From positions 1 to 6,100 of the forward strand of contig JALONZ010000135.1 of assembly GCA_025454675.1 (NCBI GenBank): 6,100 nucleotides of DNA. The letters run 5' to 3'. Under the pieces are notes generated by a model. The model did no database searches and was not told where the DNA came from. It saw only the letters and a list, made by a program, of their open reading frames with translations. A program made the translations under genes and the position numbers. This document shows positions 1-5,288 of the stretch, piece after piece (position 1 is the stretch's first letter; every line of letters starts with the position of its first letter). Source of the stretch: Anaerolineae bacterium (GTDB lineage: Bacteria > Chloroflexota > Anaerolineae > Aggregatilineales > Phototrophicaceae).

Positions 1-216
1 GGGGATATTCCGCCACAAGATGAGGCACATCGCATCGCACGGCTGATTAAAGAAGAAAATTATCGGACGGTGACGATTAACATGGAGCATATCGCCTTTG
101 ACCAAGGATTGGCGGCAAAACTCGCAGAAAAATTAGGCGGTCCGTGTTATTCATTGGGGCAACTCAAGGCGGAGACGTTGTTAGAGACGGTGCGGTCAGA
201 GATGAATAGTCGGTAA
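1..216 (+). CDS. C-terminal end of Mg-chelatase subunit D-like VWA-domain protein (5' partial)
   Basis: The frame is open from base 1 and ends at TAA 214-216, giving the last 71 residues of a longer protein. The visible part reads as the end of a von Willebrand A domain: DEAHRIARLIKEE, then a strand (TVTINME), then LAAKLAEKLGG, a Y-x-L element and a final Leu-rich helix (LKAETLLETVRSE). That order (helix, strand, 'G-LA-LA--LGG-YY-L--L-A--L---VR') is the pattern I know from the C-terminus of magnesium chelatase subunit ChlD/BchD and related cobaltochelatase-like proteins. In those enzymes the D subunit bridges the AAA+ I subunit and the catalytic H subunit during metal insertion into a tetrapyrrole. 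The MIDAS motif, the AAA+ part and the start lie outside the window, so the exact chelatase or another VWA/MoxR-type function cannot be decided. No terminator follows the stop; the miniature element begins about 12 bases later. Confidence 0.65.
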   Translation, partial: GDIPPQDEAHRIARLIKEENYRTVTINMEHIAFDQGLAAKLAEKLGGPCYSLGQLKAETLLETVRSEMNSR

Positions 217-243
217 GGTGTATTTATCAAAAACGCCGTAAAA

Positions 244-264
244 CCCCTAGATTTATCTATGGGG
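244..264 (+). repeat. Left subterminal hairpin of the miniature element, with bulged T
   Basis: CCCCTAGA (244-251) pairs with TCTA (256-259) and GGGG (261-264), leaving T260 unpaired and the loop TTTA (252-255). The GTAAAA just 5' of the stem (238-243) lies where IS200/IS605 guide sequences sit. It could pair with TTTAT at 223-227, with one G-T wobble, as expected for a guide and left cleavage site. The structure is read directly; the guide role is inference. Confidence 0.6.
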
Positions 265-274
265 ATATAAGGCG

Positions 275-337
275 TGTGGTGTATGTGGGTCAATTTTGTA
301 TCGGCAATTGTCGTACAAAATTTGCCACGCCACCACA
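275..337. repeat. Central imperfect palindrome inside the miniature element
   Basis: There are three nested arm pairs: TGTGGTG (275-281) with CACCACA (331-337); AATTTTGTA (292-300) with TACAAAATT (314-322), a perfect 9-base match; and CGGCAA (302-307) with TTGTCG (308-313), with one G-T pair. GTGG (286-289) and CCAC (325-328) add partial pairing between the outer two. The whole could fold into a stem of about 60 bases. Extended palindromes are typical of miniature elements, but this one is not the terminal hairpin type. No T-run follows, so it is not a standard terminator. Confidence 0.6.
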
Positions 338-351
338 TTTTGTGCTAGGAT
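322..351 (+). promoter_or_regulatory. Possible promoter inside the miniature element
   Basis: TTGCCA (322-327, five of six to the -35 consensus) and TAGGAT (346-351, four of six to the -10) are separated by 18 bases. TGC immediately before the second hexamer gives an extended -10. Initiation would fall near 358 and transcription would run towards the right hairpin. No protein gene lies downstream in that direction, so a small RNA is the only evident product. This is a consensus match only. Confidence 0.35.
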
Positions 352-357
352 ATAAAA

Positions 358-470
358 ACAGTGGGGCATCACTGTATACTGTCTCAGTCAATAGAAGTTC
401 TTGCAAATCGTGAGGCTGTTGGCGTTAATGGCAGAAGCCCCTGCCTTTATAGGCATGGGGAGTATGTCAC
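358..470 (+). ncRNA. Candidate small RNA, omega-RNA-like 3' end (hypothetical)
   Basis: A transcript from the promoter at 322-351 would begin at a short hairpin (CAGTG 359-363 with CACTG 370-374, six-base loop) and pass through the bulged-T hairpin at 438-460 to the element's right tip, about 113 bases in all. In tnpB-carrying IS605-group elements the right end encodes the omega RNA, whose final hairpin abuts the tip and whose guide is read from the flanking DNA. A miniature copy that retains this part would be a solitary omega RNA; bases from 471 onward would then be the guide. The hairpins are seen. The RNA, its ends and any partner TnpB are inferred, and no tnpB is in the window. Confidence 0.25.
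438..460 (+). repeat. Right subterminal hairpin of the miniature element, with bulged T
   Basis: CCCCTGCCT (438-446) pairs with AGGCA (451-455) and GGGG (457-460), leaving T456 unpaired and the loop TTAT. It is preceded by GAAG (434-437) and followed by AGTATGTCAC (461-470). The block 'GAAGCCCC, hairpin, GGGGAG, GTCAC' closely resembles right ends of tnpB-carrying IS605-group elements as I remember them; in those, the same hairpin also forms the 3' end of the omega RNA. Confidence 0.65.
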
Positions 471-485
471 CAAGCGGTATTTTTT

Positions 486-587
486 GTGGCTGACATACGC
501 GCCTAGCGGGTCTAGTACAGCCATTACACCCATGCCTATTTTGAGGGATGTAATGGCGGACTAACGCAAAGCGTGTATGTCCGCCAC
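486..587. repeat. 102-base long imperfect palindrome between convergent genes
   Basis: Bases 486-502 pair with 571-587 over 17 positions with one mismatch (491/582) and one G-T pair (499/574). Further in, GCG (506-508) pairs with CGC (565-567) and TAGT (513-516) with ACTA (560-563). The apical stem 520-531 pairs with 545-557 over 12 positions with one bulged A (548). The loop is 532-544. On paper the stretch folds into one near-continuous long hairpin as RNA or cruciform. It lies between the element's right tip and the 3' end of the convergent gene at 614-2569. No T-run follows it on either strand, and no flanking target duplication is visible. It may be a second small palindromic element, an RNA structure protecting 3' ends, or part of the same insertion history. 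Confidence 0.6.
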
Positions 588-613
588 TAACATTCAAAAT
601 AGTTTTACTATCA

Positions 614-2569
614 TCACGGCGCGGGTTCGATGAAATATTGGGTGCTTGTGCCTTCTGCGACCCATGCCACAATACCATCATCCAAACGTACTTGCCACCA
701 TGTATAGCCATCGGCGCATTGATGCCCGCCGATAATGGCGAATACTGTTCCTTCGGGGATAATCCGCGCGATGGGGGCGGTGGTGCTGGGGGTTTGACGC
801 ACGTTTAAGGGACCGCGGTCTGCCCCACCCACAAATACACGCCCGTTAATCCCTGTCCGCACAATGCTCACAGGTGCGCCAGGACATAACACGGTTGCGC
901 CGACTGGAATCACCACACTGCTGGTTGGGATGGGTGTCGGTGTGCCTAATGGGGTGCTGGATGTACTCGATGTGACGGTGGGTGTGGTCACGAGTGAGGT
1001 GATGCCGAGTAACGCATTGAACGGTTGCGCCCACACGATGACAGGTTCACCCGATATGGGCGGTAATGTGCCGATATTGGTGGGGGTTGTGCCATTTTGA
1101 TGCCATGTGACGATGAATGTGTCGAATCCTTCGGCAACGGTCACAGCGCCATTGCTCACACCAGCTAACATGCCATAGCCATCCGAGAGTTGCGCGAAGG
1201 GTGTGGCGGGTGTGGCGATGGTATAAATGCCCCAACGGGCAGGGTTCACCGCATCAAAGAATTGGAATGCGACTTGTGTCCCGCCTGTAATCCACCGTGC
1301 CGCGAACATATCATATACGCCTGTGGTGAGGAGTTGTTGCGGGGTCATGGTTGAACCCACAGGAATTCCACGCACAATCACATTATTGGCGGGGAACATC
1401 CCATCCGATGGTAAGGCGGGTAAGGTTGGCTCATTACTGGCATAAACCACACTGCCATCCGTTGGCAATATATCTATAGATACCCGATTATAGGGGCTGA
1501 CGGTGGCGCTATTGGTGAGTGGATTCCATGCAAGTGCGGGGTAAGAGGTCGCCCCACCTGCGAATTGATACACCAATTGGAAGTGAATATTTCCCACATT
1601 ATCCCAAACGGCAATATTGGGATAAAATGAACCACCGCCACTACTTAATGCTGATGTGACTTCTACGGATGGCGCAATCGTAATTGCCGCGATTTCGTTG
1701 TGGCGGATTTGTTTGGTGATTGTGCCACTGGCGAGGTCTATCACCATGATGCGCCATTCGTTAAATTCTGGCGAATCTGTTCGCGCAATGCCGATTGCCA
1801 CCGATTTGGAATCGGGGGAGAAAATCAGGGGTGTTGCGGTCACTGATGAATAAAAATCGAGTCCGATACCCATAAAAATGGTGTCTAATGCACCGAGCGG
1901 GATGCTCCGCAATGCGCCTGTGGCAAAATCATAAATGGATAGTGCAGGGGTATTCGGTGATAGCTTGATGGCTTGCACCAAATAACGCCCATCGCGGGAA
2001 ATTGCCATTTTTAGGTTATCCGATGCGAGGACTTCATTGGTCACGCGCGGACGATTCATTGTAGTCACTTCGCCATTTTGATTGAATAAAATCAATCTAT
2101 CGGGCGTGGGCATATAAAACCACACATACCATGGGGCAGACGGAATCGCTACCGCGCTAGATGCAACGGGCGCAGGTGTCGCCACCGCCAAGACATTAAT
2201 ACCATTTTCGAGGCGGGCTAAGGGTTGCCCCGTTGGACTGCATAGCACCAAAATCGTGCCATCGCCATTCACACGATAATCATAACGTTGCCCGTTGTAA
2301 TTGATAATGTATTTCAGGTAGCGGTTGGGGCTGGCTGGATACGATACACCGGGTGCTGGGCAATCGAAACCCGAATTTGCGCCAACGATTTCTTCCCATG
2401 TCCACGAATCTACAAAGCGGATGGGTGCAGATAACCCCAAATACGAGGTTAAATGTGCCAAAATTTGGTTATAACGGTCGGTGATGCGGTCTTGGGCGGA
2501 TGTTGTGCCTGCCAACGCCGTCATCATGAGGGTGATGAGGATGGTGATTAGTAAAAATTTGCGTCTCAT
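614..2569 (-). CDS. Secreted propeller-like protein with C-terminal bacterial SH3 domain
   Basis: 651 residues. Residues 1-25 form a signal peptide: MRRK, a hydrophobic stretch rich in Leu, Ile and Thr, then a signal-peptidase site near TTSAQ, so the protein is exported. Residues about 28-115 form a small domain with W56/W58-E, the 'CPAPGVSY' motif (70-77) and a final LC (109-110); I recall this domain in many Chloroflexota exported proteins, function unknown. Residues about 145-520 carry blade-like repeats such as SRDGRYL (191-197), SPDSKSVAIG (251-260) and DGSVVYAS (371-378), suggesting a TolB/WD40-type beta-propeller. A Thr/Ser/Pro-rich linker (about 526-555) leads to an SH3 type 3 domain (about 575-645: LNVRQTPS, TWWQVRL, VAWVAEG). 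C562 and C618 could form a disulfide. Bacterial SH3 domains often bind cell-wall or surface ligands. No catalytic motif is seen, so the role is unknown: possibly surface binding or scaffolding. The gene has its own promoter and SD. Confidence 0.85.
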   Translation of the reverse strand: MRRKFLLITILITLMMTALAGTTSAQDRITDRYNQILAHLTSYLGLSAPIRFVDSWTWEEIVGANSGFDCPAPGVSYPASPNRYLKYIINYNGQRYDYRVNGDGTILVLCSPTGQPLARLENGINVLAVATPAPVASSAVAIPSAPWYVWFYMPTPDRLILFNQNGEVTTMNRPRVTNEVLASDNLKMAISRDGRYLVQAIKLSPNTPALSIYDFATGALRSIPLGALDTIFMGIGLDFYSSVTATPLIFSPDSKSVAIGIARTDSPEFNEWRIMVIDLASGTITKQIRHNEIAAITIAPSVEVTSALSSGGGSFYPNIAVWDNVGNIHFQLVYQFAGGATSYPALAWNPLTNSATVSPYNRVSIDILPTDGSVVYASNEPTLPALPSDGMFPANNVIVRGIPVGSTMTPQQLLTTGVYDMFAARWITGGTQVAFQFFDAVNPARWGIYTIATPATPFAQLSDGYGMLAGVSNGAVTVAEGFDTFIVTWHQNGTTPTNIGTLPPISGEPVIVWAQPFNALLGITSLVTTPTVTSSTSSTPLGTPTPIPTSSVVIPVGATVLCPGAPVSIVRTGINGRVFVGGADRGPLNVRQTPSTTAPIARIIPEGTVFAIIGGHQCADGYTWWQVRLDDGIVAWVAEGTSTQYFIEPAP

Positions 2570-2575
2570 GGTTTA

Positions 2576-2580
2576 TCCTT
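2576..2580 (-). promoter_or_regulatory. Shine-Dalgarno for the secreted SH3 protein
   Basis: Read on the - strand this is AAGGA, six bases before the ATG at 2567-2569. It supports that start, which also gives a complete signal peptide. Confidence 0.7.
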
Positions 2581-2613
2581 CACTGAAAAAATAAAACATT
2601 GCGTTTAATTACA

Positions 2614-2641
2614 ATTATCGCATGGATAATCATTTTGGCAA
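2614..2641 (-). promoter_or_regulatory. Promoter of the secreted SH3 protein gene
   Basis: On the - strand TTGCCA (2636-2641) and GATAAT (2614-2619) are each five of six to the sigma-70 consensus, separated by 16 bases. The start point would fall near 2606, leaving a leader of about 35 bases. This separates the gene from the endonuclease IV-like gene upstream on the same strand, although read-through is possible because I see no terminator between them. Confidence 0.55.
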
Positions 2642-2664
2642 GCGATGGACTATAAAAAAATTCT

Positions 2665-3558
2665 TTATTCTTCCTCTGGGTGACGGGGTTTATCCGCCTC
2701 GCCCGATTTGATTTGCATCAGACGGCGATACGTCGCCTGAAAGGTCAGGCAATCCGCCACATGAAACGGTTCTGGTGCTTCCACACCCACCGAGCCTTCT
2801 ACCCCATTATCCACAAAGGCTTGCATCAATTCTTTATAACGCAAGTCGGCTTCGTTGAGGGGCAGATGTTCCTTTTCGCCTTTGGCGGTATAGGCAATGC
2901 CACTCATGTGACTGTGGAGTGTTTTGATACCGCGCTCACCAAGCATCTCGCGCACTTTTTTGAGCGCATCATCAAATTCGGCGTAACTGTTGAATGTCCC
3001 ATCCCCGCGCCGTGCGTGCAAATGCGCCCAATCAATACAGGGCAACACCCCTTCAACATCCTTACTGAGTTGCAACACCTCATCTAAATCCCCAAACATG
3101 GCAGATTTGCCCATCGTTTCGGGGCGTAAATTCACATGCACACCTTCTTCGCGCAAAATAGAGGTGAGTTCAATCATTTTTTCTTTGGCGCGTTCATAAA
3201 CTTGTTCGGCGGGTTGACCATGATAACTGCCCGGATGAAACACGATTTCGGTTGCGCCTGCCAAAAATCCCTTGCGGGCGGCGAGGAGTAACCGTTCATC
3301 ACTTTTCGCCATCAATTCGGCGGTTTGGCTGTTCAGATTGATGAAATATGGCGCATGAATACTGAGCGTAATGCCATATTTTTGGGCGGTACGCTTGATT
3401 TCGGCACACGATTCATCTGTCACACGGACACTTTGCACCCATGCAATTTCTAAATGACCTAATCCCAATTGTTTGGTATGCTCAATGGCGAATGGCGTAC
3501 CACTTTTGGGCGTGGTTTGCGGTGCGCCGACTGTACCAAAACGGAGTGCATCAACCAT
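2665..3558 (-). CDS. Endonuclease IV-like TIM-barrel protein (AP endonuclease 2 / xylose-isomerase-like fold)
   Basis: Residue numbers count from the longer reading that starts at 3573 (302 aa); the preferred start at 3558 gives 297 aa. Motifs of the endonuclease IV family appear in order: SIHAPYFINL (H73), VFHPGS (H113), RPETMGK (E152), CIDWAHLHA (D181, H184), LHSHMSG (H220 or H222), GEKEHLPL (H236) and VEAPEP (E265). In E. coli Nfo these sites bind three zinc ions and cut DNA 5' of abasic sites. Here the usual Asp of the D-R-H triad appears to be Lys (K234, in K-E-H), and 'ENTAGQG' is replaced by 'PETMGKS', so this belongs to a divergent branch. A base-excision repair role is plausible, but another sugar-phosphate substrate in the AP_endonuc_2 superfamily cannot be excluded. 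The C-terminus is short and charged. The gene is divergent from the M50-like gene, so the two may share control DNA. Confidence 0.82.
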   Translation of the reverse strand: MVDALRFGTVGAPQTTPKSGTPFAIEHTKQLGLGHLEIAWVQSVRVTDESCAEIKRTAQKYGITLSIHAPYFINLNSQTAELMAKSDERLLLAARKGFLAGATEIVFHPGSYHGQPAEQVYERAKEKMIELTSILREEGVHVNLRPETMGKSAMFGDLDEVLQLSKDVEGVLPCIDWAHLHARRGDGTFNSYAEFDDALKKVREMLGERGIKTLHSHMSGIAYTAKGEKEHLPLNEADLRYKELMQAFVDNGVEGSVGVEAPEPFHVADCLTFQATYRRLMQIKSGEADKPRHPEEE

Positions 3559-3566
3559 AATACTTT

Positions 3567-3570
3567 TCCT
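3567..3570 (-). promoter_or_regulatory. Shine-Dalgarno that favours the internal start of the endonuclease IV-like gene
   Basis: On the - strand AGGA lies eight bases before the ATG at 3556-3558. The upstream ATG at 3571-3573 has no purine-rich site before it (its leader reads TGTACGCTAAAA) and immediately precedes this SD, so ribosomes more likely start at the internal ATG (Met6 of the longer reading). That also puts the first beta strand (ALRFGTVG) at the N-terminus, as is usual for the fold. Confidence 0.6.
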
Positions 3571-3573
3571 CAT

Positions 3574-3625
3574 TTTTAGCGTACACTATTCAAAACGACT
3601 ATAACACAATTTAGGATATTCACGC
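3574..3625. promoter_or_regulatory. Divergent leader region between the endonuclease IV-like and M50-like genes
   Basis: This 52-base AT-rich gap must hold at least part of the promoters for both outward genes. Overlapping -10-like hexamers are visible: TATAAC on the + strand (3600-3605) and TATAGT on the - strand (3598-3603). Neither has a good -35 at proper spacing, and the + strand hexamer would leave a very short leader. AGGA at 3613-3616 is a fair SD for the + strand gene, nine bases before its ATG. Promoter positions are therefore tentative. Confidence 0.35.
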
Positions 3626-4408
3626 ATGTCCAATTCAAAACAACAATCAAAACCAAAACCGATTAAACTCAACCGCCGCCAAACATGGATTATTTTGTTT
3701 TTTGGCGGGATTTTAGCTTATTTACTCTGGAATACACCCTCACTATCATTTTTAACCTACCCGCTACGGCTATTCGTGACGTATATTCACGAGGCGGGGC
3801 ATAGCATCGCCGCATTGGTGACGGGTGGTGAGGTGTTGCAATTCACCGTGTCGCCTGATGGGTCGGGGTTAGCCACGACTGCAGGTGGCTCACGCATATT
3901 TATTTTGCCCGCAGGGTATTTGGGCGCGGCATTGTTTGGGTCGGGATTATTTTATTTTTTGTATCGGTATCCACACCCGCGCACCTATAGCGCCGTGATT
4001 GGCGTATTTTTGGTGGTGTTTACGGTGTTATATGCCCGTCCCGATGCGGGTGGGGCATGGACGGCGATGGTGGTGGGGATTGTGTTCGGGTTGGTGCTGA
4101 TTGGCATGGCATGGAAAGCCACCCCGCACTTATCGCAATTACTCCTGACCATTTTGGCACTTTTAACCGCTACCAACGCCATTTTGGATATTAACTATCT
4201 CACTCAAATAGGCGATGGCAGTTGTGTTGGCGGGCGGGTGAGCGATGCCCAACAAATGGCATGTCAATTCGGATTGACCCCAACAATTTGGGCATTCATC
4301 TGGATGGGATTGGCTGTGGTCATGTTGGGCGCATCGGTTTATTTTAGCCTAATTCGCCCGTTTATAAATGCCCTGCCCGATAAACCTACTCAAAAAAATC
4401 TGAAATAG
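3626..4408 (+). CDS. M50B-like integral-membrane zinc metalloprotease
   Basis: 260 residues. After a basic, Lys/Gln-rich cytoplasmic tail (1-19) come about six or seven hydrophobic segments: about 20-36, 47-65, 91-113, 121-136, 144-163, 170-186 and 221-244. The second carries HEAGH (55-59), the HExxH zinc site with catalytic Glu, followed by a Gly-rich turn (TGGEV). Next come a beta-like stretch with SPDGSGLA and the 'LPAGYLGA' motif (94-101), typical of the Peptidase_M50B-like family. D188 in NAILDINYL is a candidate third zinc ligand, matching the distant Asp of site-2-type proteases. Such enzymes cut substrates within or near the membrane; the target here is unknown. C200 and C213, in the loop before the last segment, could pair outside the membrane. 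The ATG is preceded by AGGA (3613-3616). There is no PDZ domain, so this is not an RseP-type protein. Not every M50B-like protein has proven protease activity. Confidence 0.85.
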   Translation: MSNSKQQSKPKPIKLNRRQTWIILFFGGILAYLLWNTPSLSFLTYPLRLFVTYIHEAGHSIAALVTGGEVLQFTVSPDGSGLATTAGGSRIFILPAGYLGAALFGSGLFYFLYRYPHPRTYSAVIGVFLVVFTVLYARPDAGGAWTAMVVGIVFGLVLIGMAWKATPHLSQLLLTILALLTATNAILDINYLTQIGDGSCVGGRVSDAQQMACQFGLTPTIWAFIWMGLAVVMLGASVYFSLIRPFINALPDKPTQKNLK

Positions 4409-4449
4409 GATACTGATGGCGAGATAGATTTTTCACAATTTAGCCAATC

Positions 4450-4463
4450 ATTTTGTACAAATT
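4450..4463. promoter_or_regulatory. Short palindrome upstream of the metallophosphoesterase gene
   Basis: TTTGTACAAA (4452-4461) is a perfect 10-base palindrome, with an A/T pair two positions out (4450/4463). It sits about 50 bases before the -10 of the next gene and could be an operator, but one copy in AT-rich DNA is weak evidence. Confidence 0.2.
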
Positions 4464-4513
4464 ATCTATGATTTTTCCTGATATTCTGTGAAGGAATTTT
4501 GAAAAACTTGGGT

Positions 4514-4519
4514 TATAAT
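4514..4519 (+). promoter_or_regulatory. -10 element of the metallophosphoesterase gene
   Basis: A perfect TATAAT lies 32 bases before the ATG at 4552. Initiation near 4526 would leave a leader of about 26 bases. No good -35 hexamer is found 16-19 bases upstream and there is no TG extension, so an activator or a non-standard -35 may be needed. The leader's purine run AAAAAGAG (4537-4544) is a weak SD; AGGA directly abuts the ATG and is too close to serve. Confidence 0.45.
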
Positions 4520-4551
4520 AAACTCATAACGAATTCAAAAAGAGTATAGGA

Positions 4552-5133
4552 ATGAATATAGGTGTTATTTCAGATGTACATGGAGATTATCGGGCGCTAG
4601 AAATTGTCTTGGATAGATTGGATAACGTTCATCACGTTGACCAGATAGTGTGTGCTGGCGATTTGGTCGGGAGAGGACCCGAACAAAATCGTGTGGTATC
4701 GCTTATTCGTGAGCGCAATATCCAAACGGTTCGAGGCAATCATGATGAGTGGTTTTATGATTTATCATCGGAAAACGCTCATTTTCTCAAATCCTTGCCA
4801 TTGGATTGGCGTGGGAATTTTGAGGGCGTGAAGTTATTTATGTGTCATGGCAAACCCGGTAGCAATTTATGGGGATTGTATCGTGACCACGTATCGAACA
4901 CATTGCTCGATATGATGTTAGGGTCGTTGCAAGCCGATGTCCTGATTACAGGGCATACGCATGTGCCGATGTTTGTGCGTGTTAAGCAAGGTTGTGTCAT
5001 CAATCCGGGTTCGGTGTATACCTTCAAAAGTTCTCGCGCCACATCCCACACCTACGGGGTGTTACGCCTGCCTGCGATGACATTTGATGTGTATGATGTG
5101 AATGCAGAAGTGGTTAGACCTGTTGCATTTTAG
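4552..5133 (+). CDS. YfcE/MJ0936-type metallophosphoesterase (calcineurin-like, Metallophos_2)
   Basis: 193 residues, the usual length for this single-domain cytoplasmic family. All five metal-site blocks of the calcineurin-like fold are present: SDVHGD (D8, H10), GDLVGRGP (D37), RGNHDEW (N63, H64), CHGKP (H99) and GHTHVP (H135, H137). They are followed by the characteristic NPGSV (151-155). These ligands hold two divalent metals that activate water for phosphoester hydrolysis; relatives act on small phosphodiesters, and YfcE-type enzymes are phosphodiesterases of uncertain natural substrate. The start MNIGVISDVHGD is canonical, because the first beta strand begins directly at Met1. The gene stands alone: its own -10 lies upstream and two terminators lie downstream. 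Nothing in the neighbourhood names the substrate. No residue of the active site is missing. Confidence 0.93.
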   Translation: MNIGVISDVHGDYRALEIVLDRLDNVHHVDQIVCAGDLVGRGPEQNRVVSLIRERNIQTVRGNHDEWFYDLSSENAHFLKSLPLDWRGNFEGVKLFMCHGKPGSNLWGLYRDHVSNTLLDMMLGSLQADVLITGHTHVPMFVRVKQGCVINPGSVYTFKSSRATSHTYGVLRLPAMTFDVYDVNAEVVRPVAF

Positions 5134-5151
5134 CTGTTATAACAGGTTTTT
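5118..5151 (+). terminator. First terminator-like hairpin, overlapping the metallophosphoesterase stop
   Basis: ACCTGTT (5118-5124) pairs with AACAGGT (5141-5147), and the T-run extends through 5151. The loop contains the stop codon (5131-5133). Within it CTGTTATAACAG (5134-5145) is a perfect 12-base palindrome that would compete for folding. It is weaker than the next hairpin. Confidence 0.45.
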
Positions 5152-5164
5152 ATCATGAAAGACC

Positions 5165-5199
5165 AAGACCGAGCCTATCTATTTTAGACTCGGTCTTTT
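5165..5199 (+). terminator. Rho-independent terminator after the metallophosphoesterase gene
   Basis: AAGACCGAG (5165-5173) pairs perfectly over nine bases with CTCGGTCTT (5189-5197), with a T-run at 5196-5199. The 15-base loop can pair further (CTA with TAG). It isolates the metallophosphoesterase unit from the TPR gene downstream. Confidence 0.8.
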
Positions 5200-5239
5200 A
5201 ATTCCCCCAAAAAAGTCGCTATTTTTGCCCATAACAGGG

Positions 5240-5278
5240 TAAAATAAACAACATTCATTCAACTGATTATTCAAAGGA
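5240..5278 (+). promoter_or_regulatory. Leader of the TPR-membrane gene: -10-like site and Shine-Dalgarno
   Basis: TAAAAT (5240-5245) is five of six to the -10 consensus, without a clear -35. AAAGGA (5273-5278) is a good SD ten bases before the ATG at 5289. Another ATG overlaps the SD at 5278, but it is in a different frame and is not used. Because a terminator lies just upstream, a promoter must exist here; its exact place is tentative. Confidence 0.4.
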
Positions 5279-5288
5279 TGTTGGTCTT

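Larger units (their letters stand above)
228..470. mobile_element. Probable non-autonomous IS200/IS605-type miniature element (MITE/PATE)
   Basis: Two short hairpins, 244-264 and 438-460, have the same design: CCCC on the 5' arm, GGGG on the 3' arm, one unpaired T just 5' of the GGGG, a T:A pair next to it, and a small loop around TTTAT. They point the same way and are not inverted copies of each other. IS200/IS605 elements are known for such same-orientation subterminal hairpins with a bulged T, which the Y1 transposase TnpA recognises. The right tip fits as well: the hairpin is followed by ten bases ending in TCAC (467-470), as at many tnpB-type right ends. The left tip is inferred about 15 bases before the left hairpin, after TTTATC (223-228). 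No transposase or TnpB gene fits inside about 240 bases, so any mobility would need TnpA in trans. The family does not make target duplications, and none is seen. Boundaries are uncertain by several bases. Confidence 0.62.

Noticed and set aside
361..564. 67-residue + strand frame across the element's right end
   Set aside because: It begins without an SD, runs through the bulged-T hairpin and the long palindrome, and has no recognisable domain. A faint likeness of its first half to the tail of some TnpB frames was too weak to call a pseudogene.
471..613. Target-site duplication around the 102-base palindrome
   Set aside because: The flanks (TATTTTTT before, TAACATTC after) show no convincing direct repeat, so a DDE-type MITE cannot be claimed.
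388..711. 107-residue - strand frame overlapping the end of the SH3 protein
   Set aside because: It overlaps the SH3 domain coding region in another frame and crosses palindromic DNA; it is a shadow.
2680..3087. 135-residue + strand frame opposite the endonuclease IV-like gene
   Set aside because: It is antisense to a gene with clear family motifs; the frame has no recognisable domain and no SD.
4427..4506. Imperfect inverted repeat: TTTTTCACAATT near 4428 and AATTTTGAAAAA near 4495
   Set aside because: The arms are AT-rich, 55 bases apart and imperfect, so chance is likely; it does not look like a terminator for the M50-like gene.
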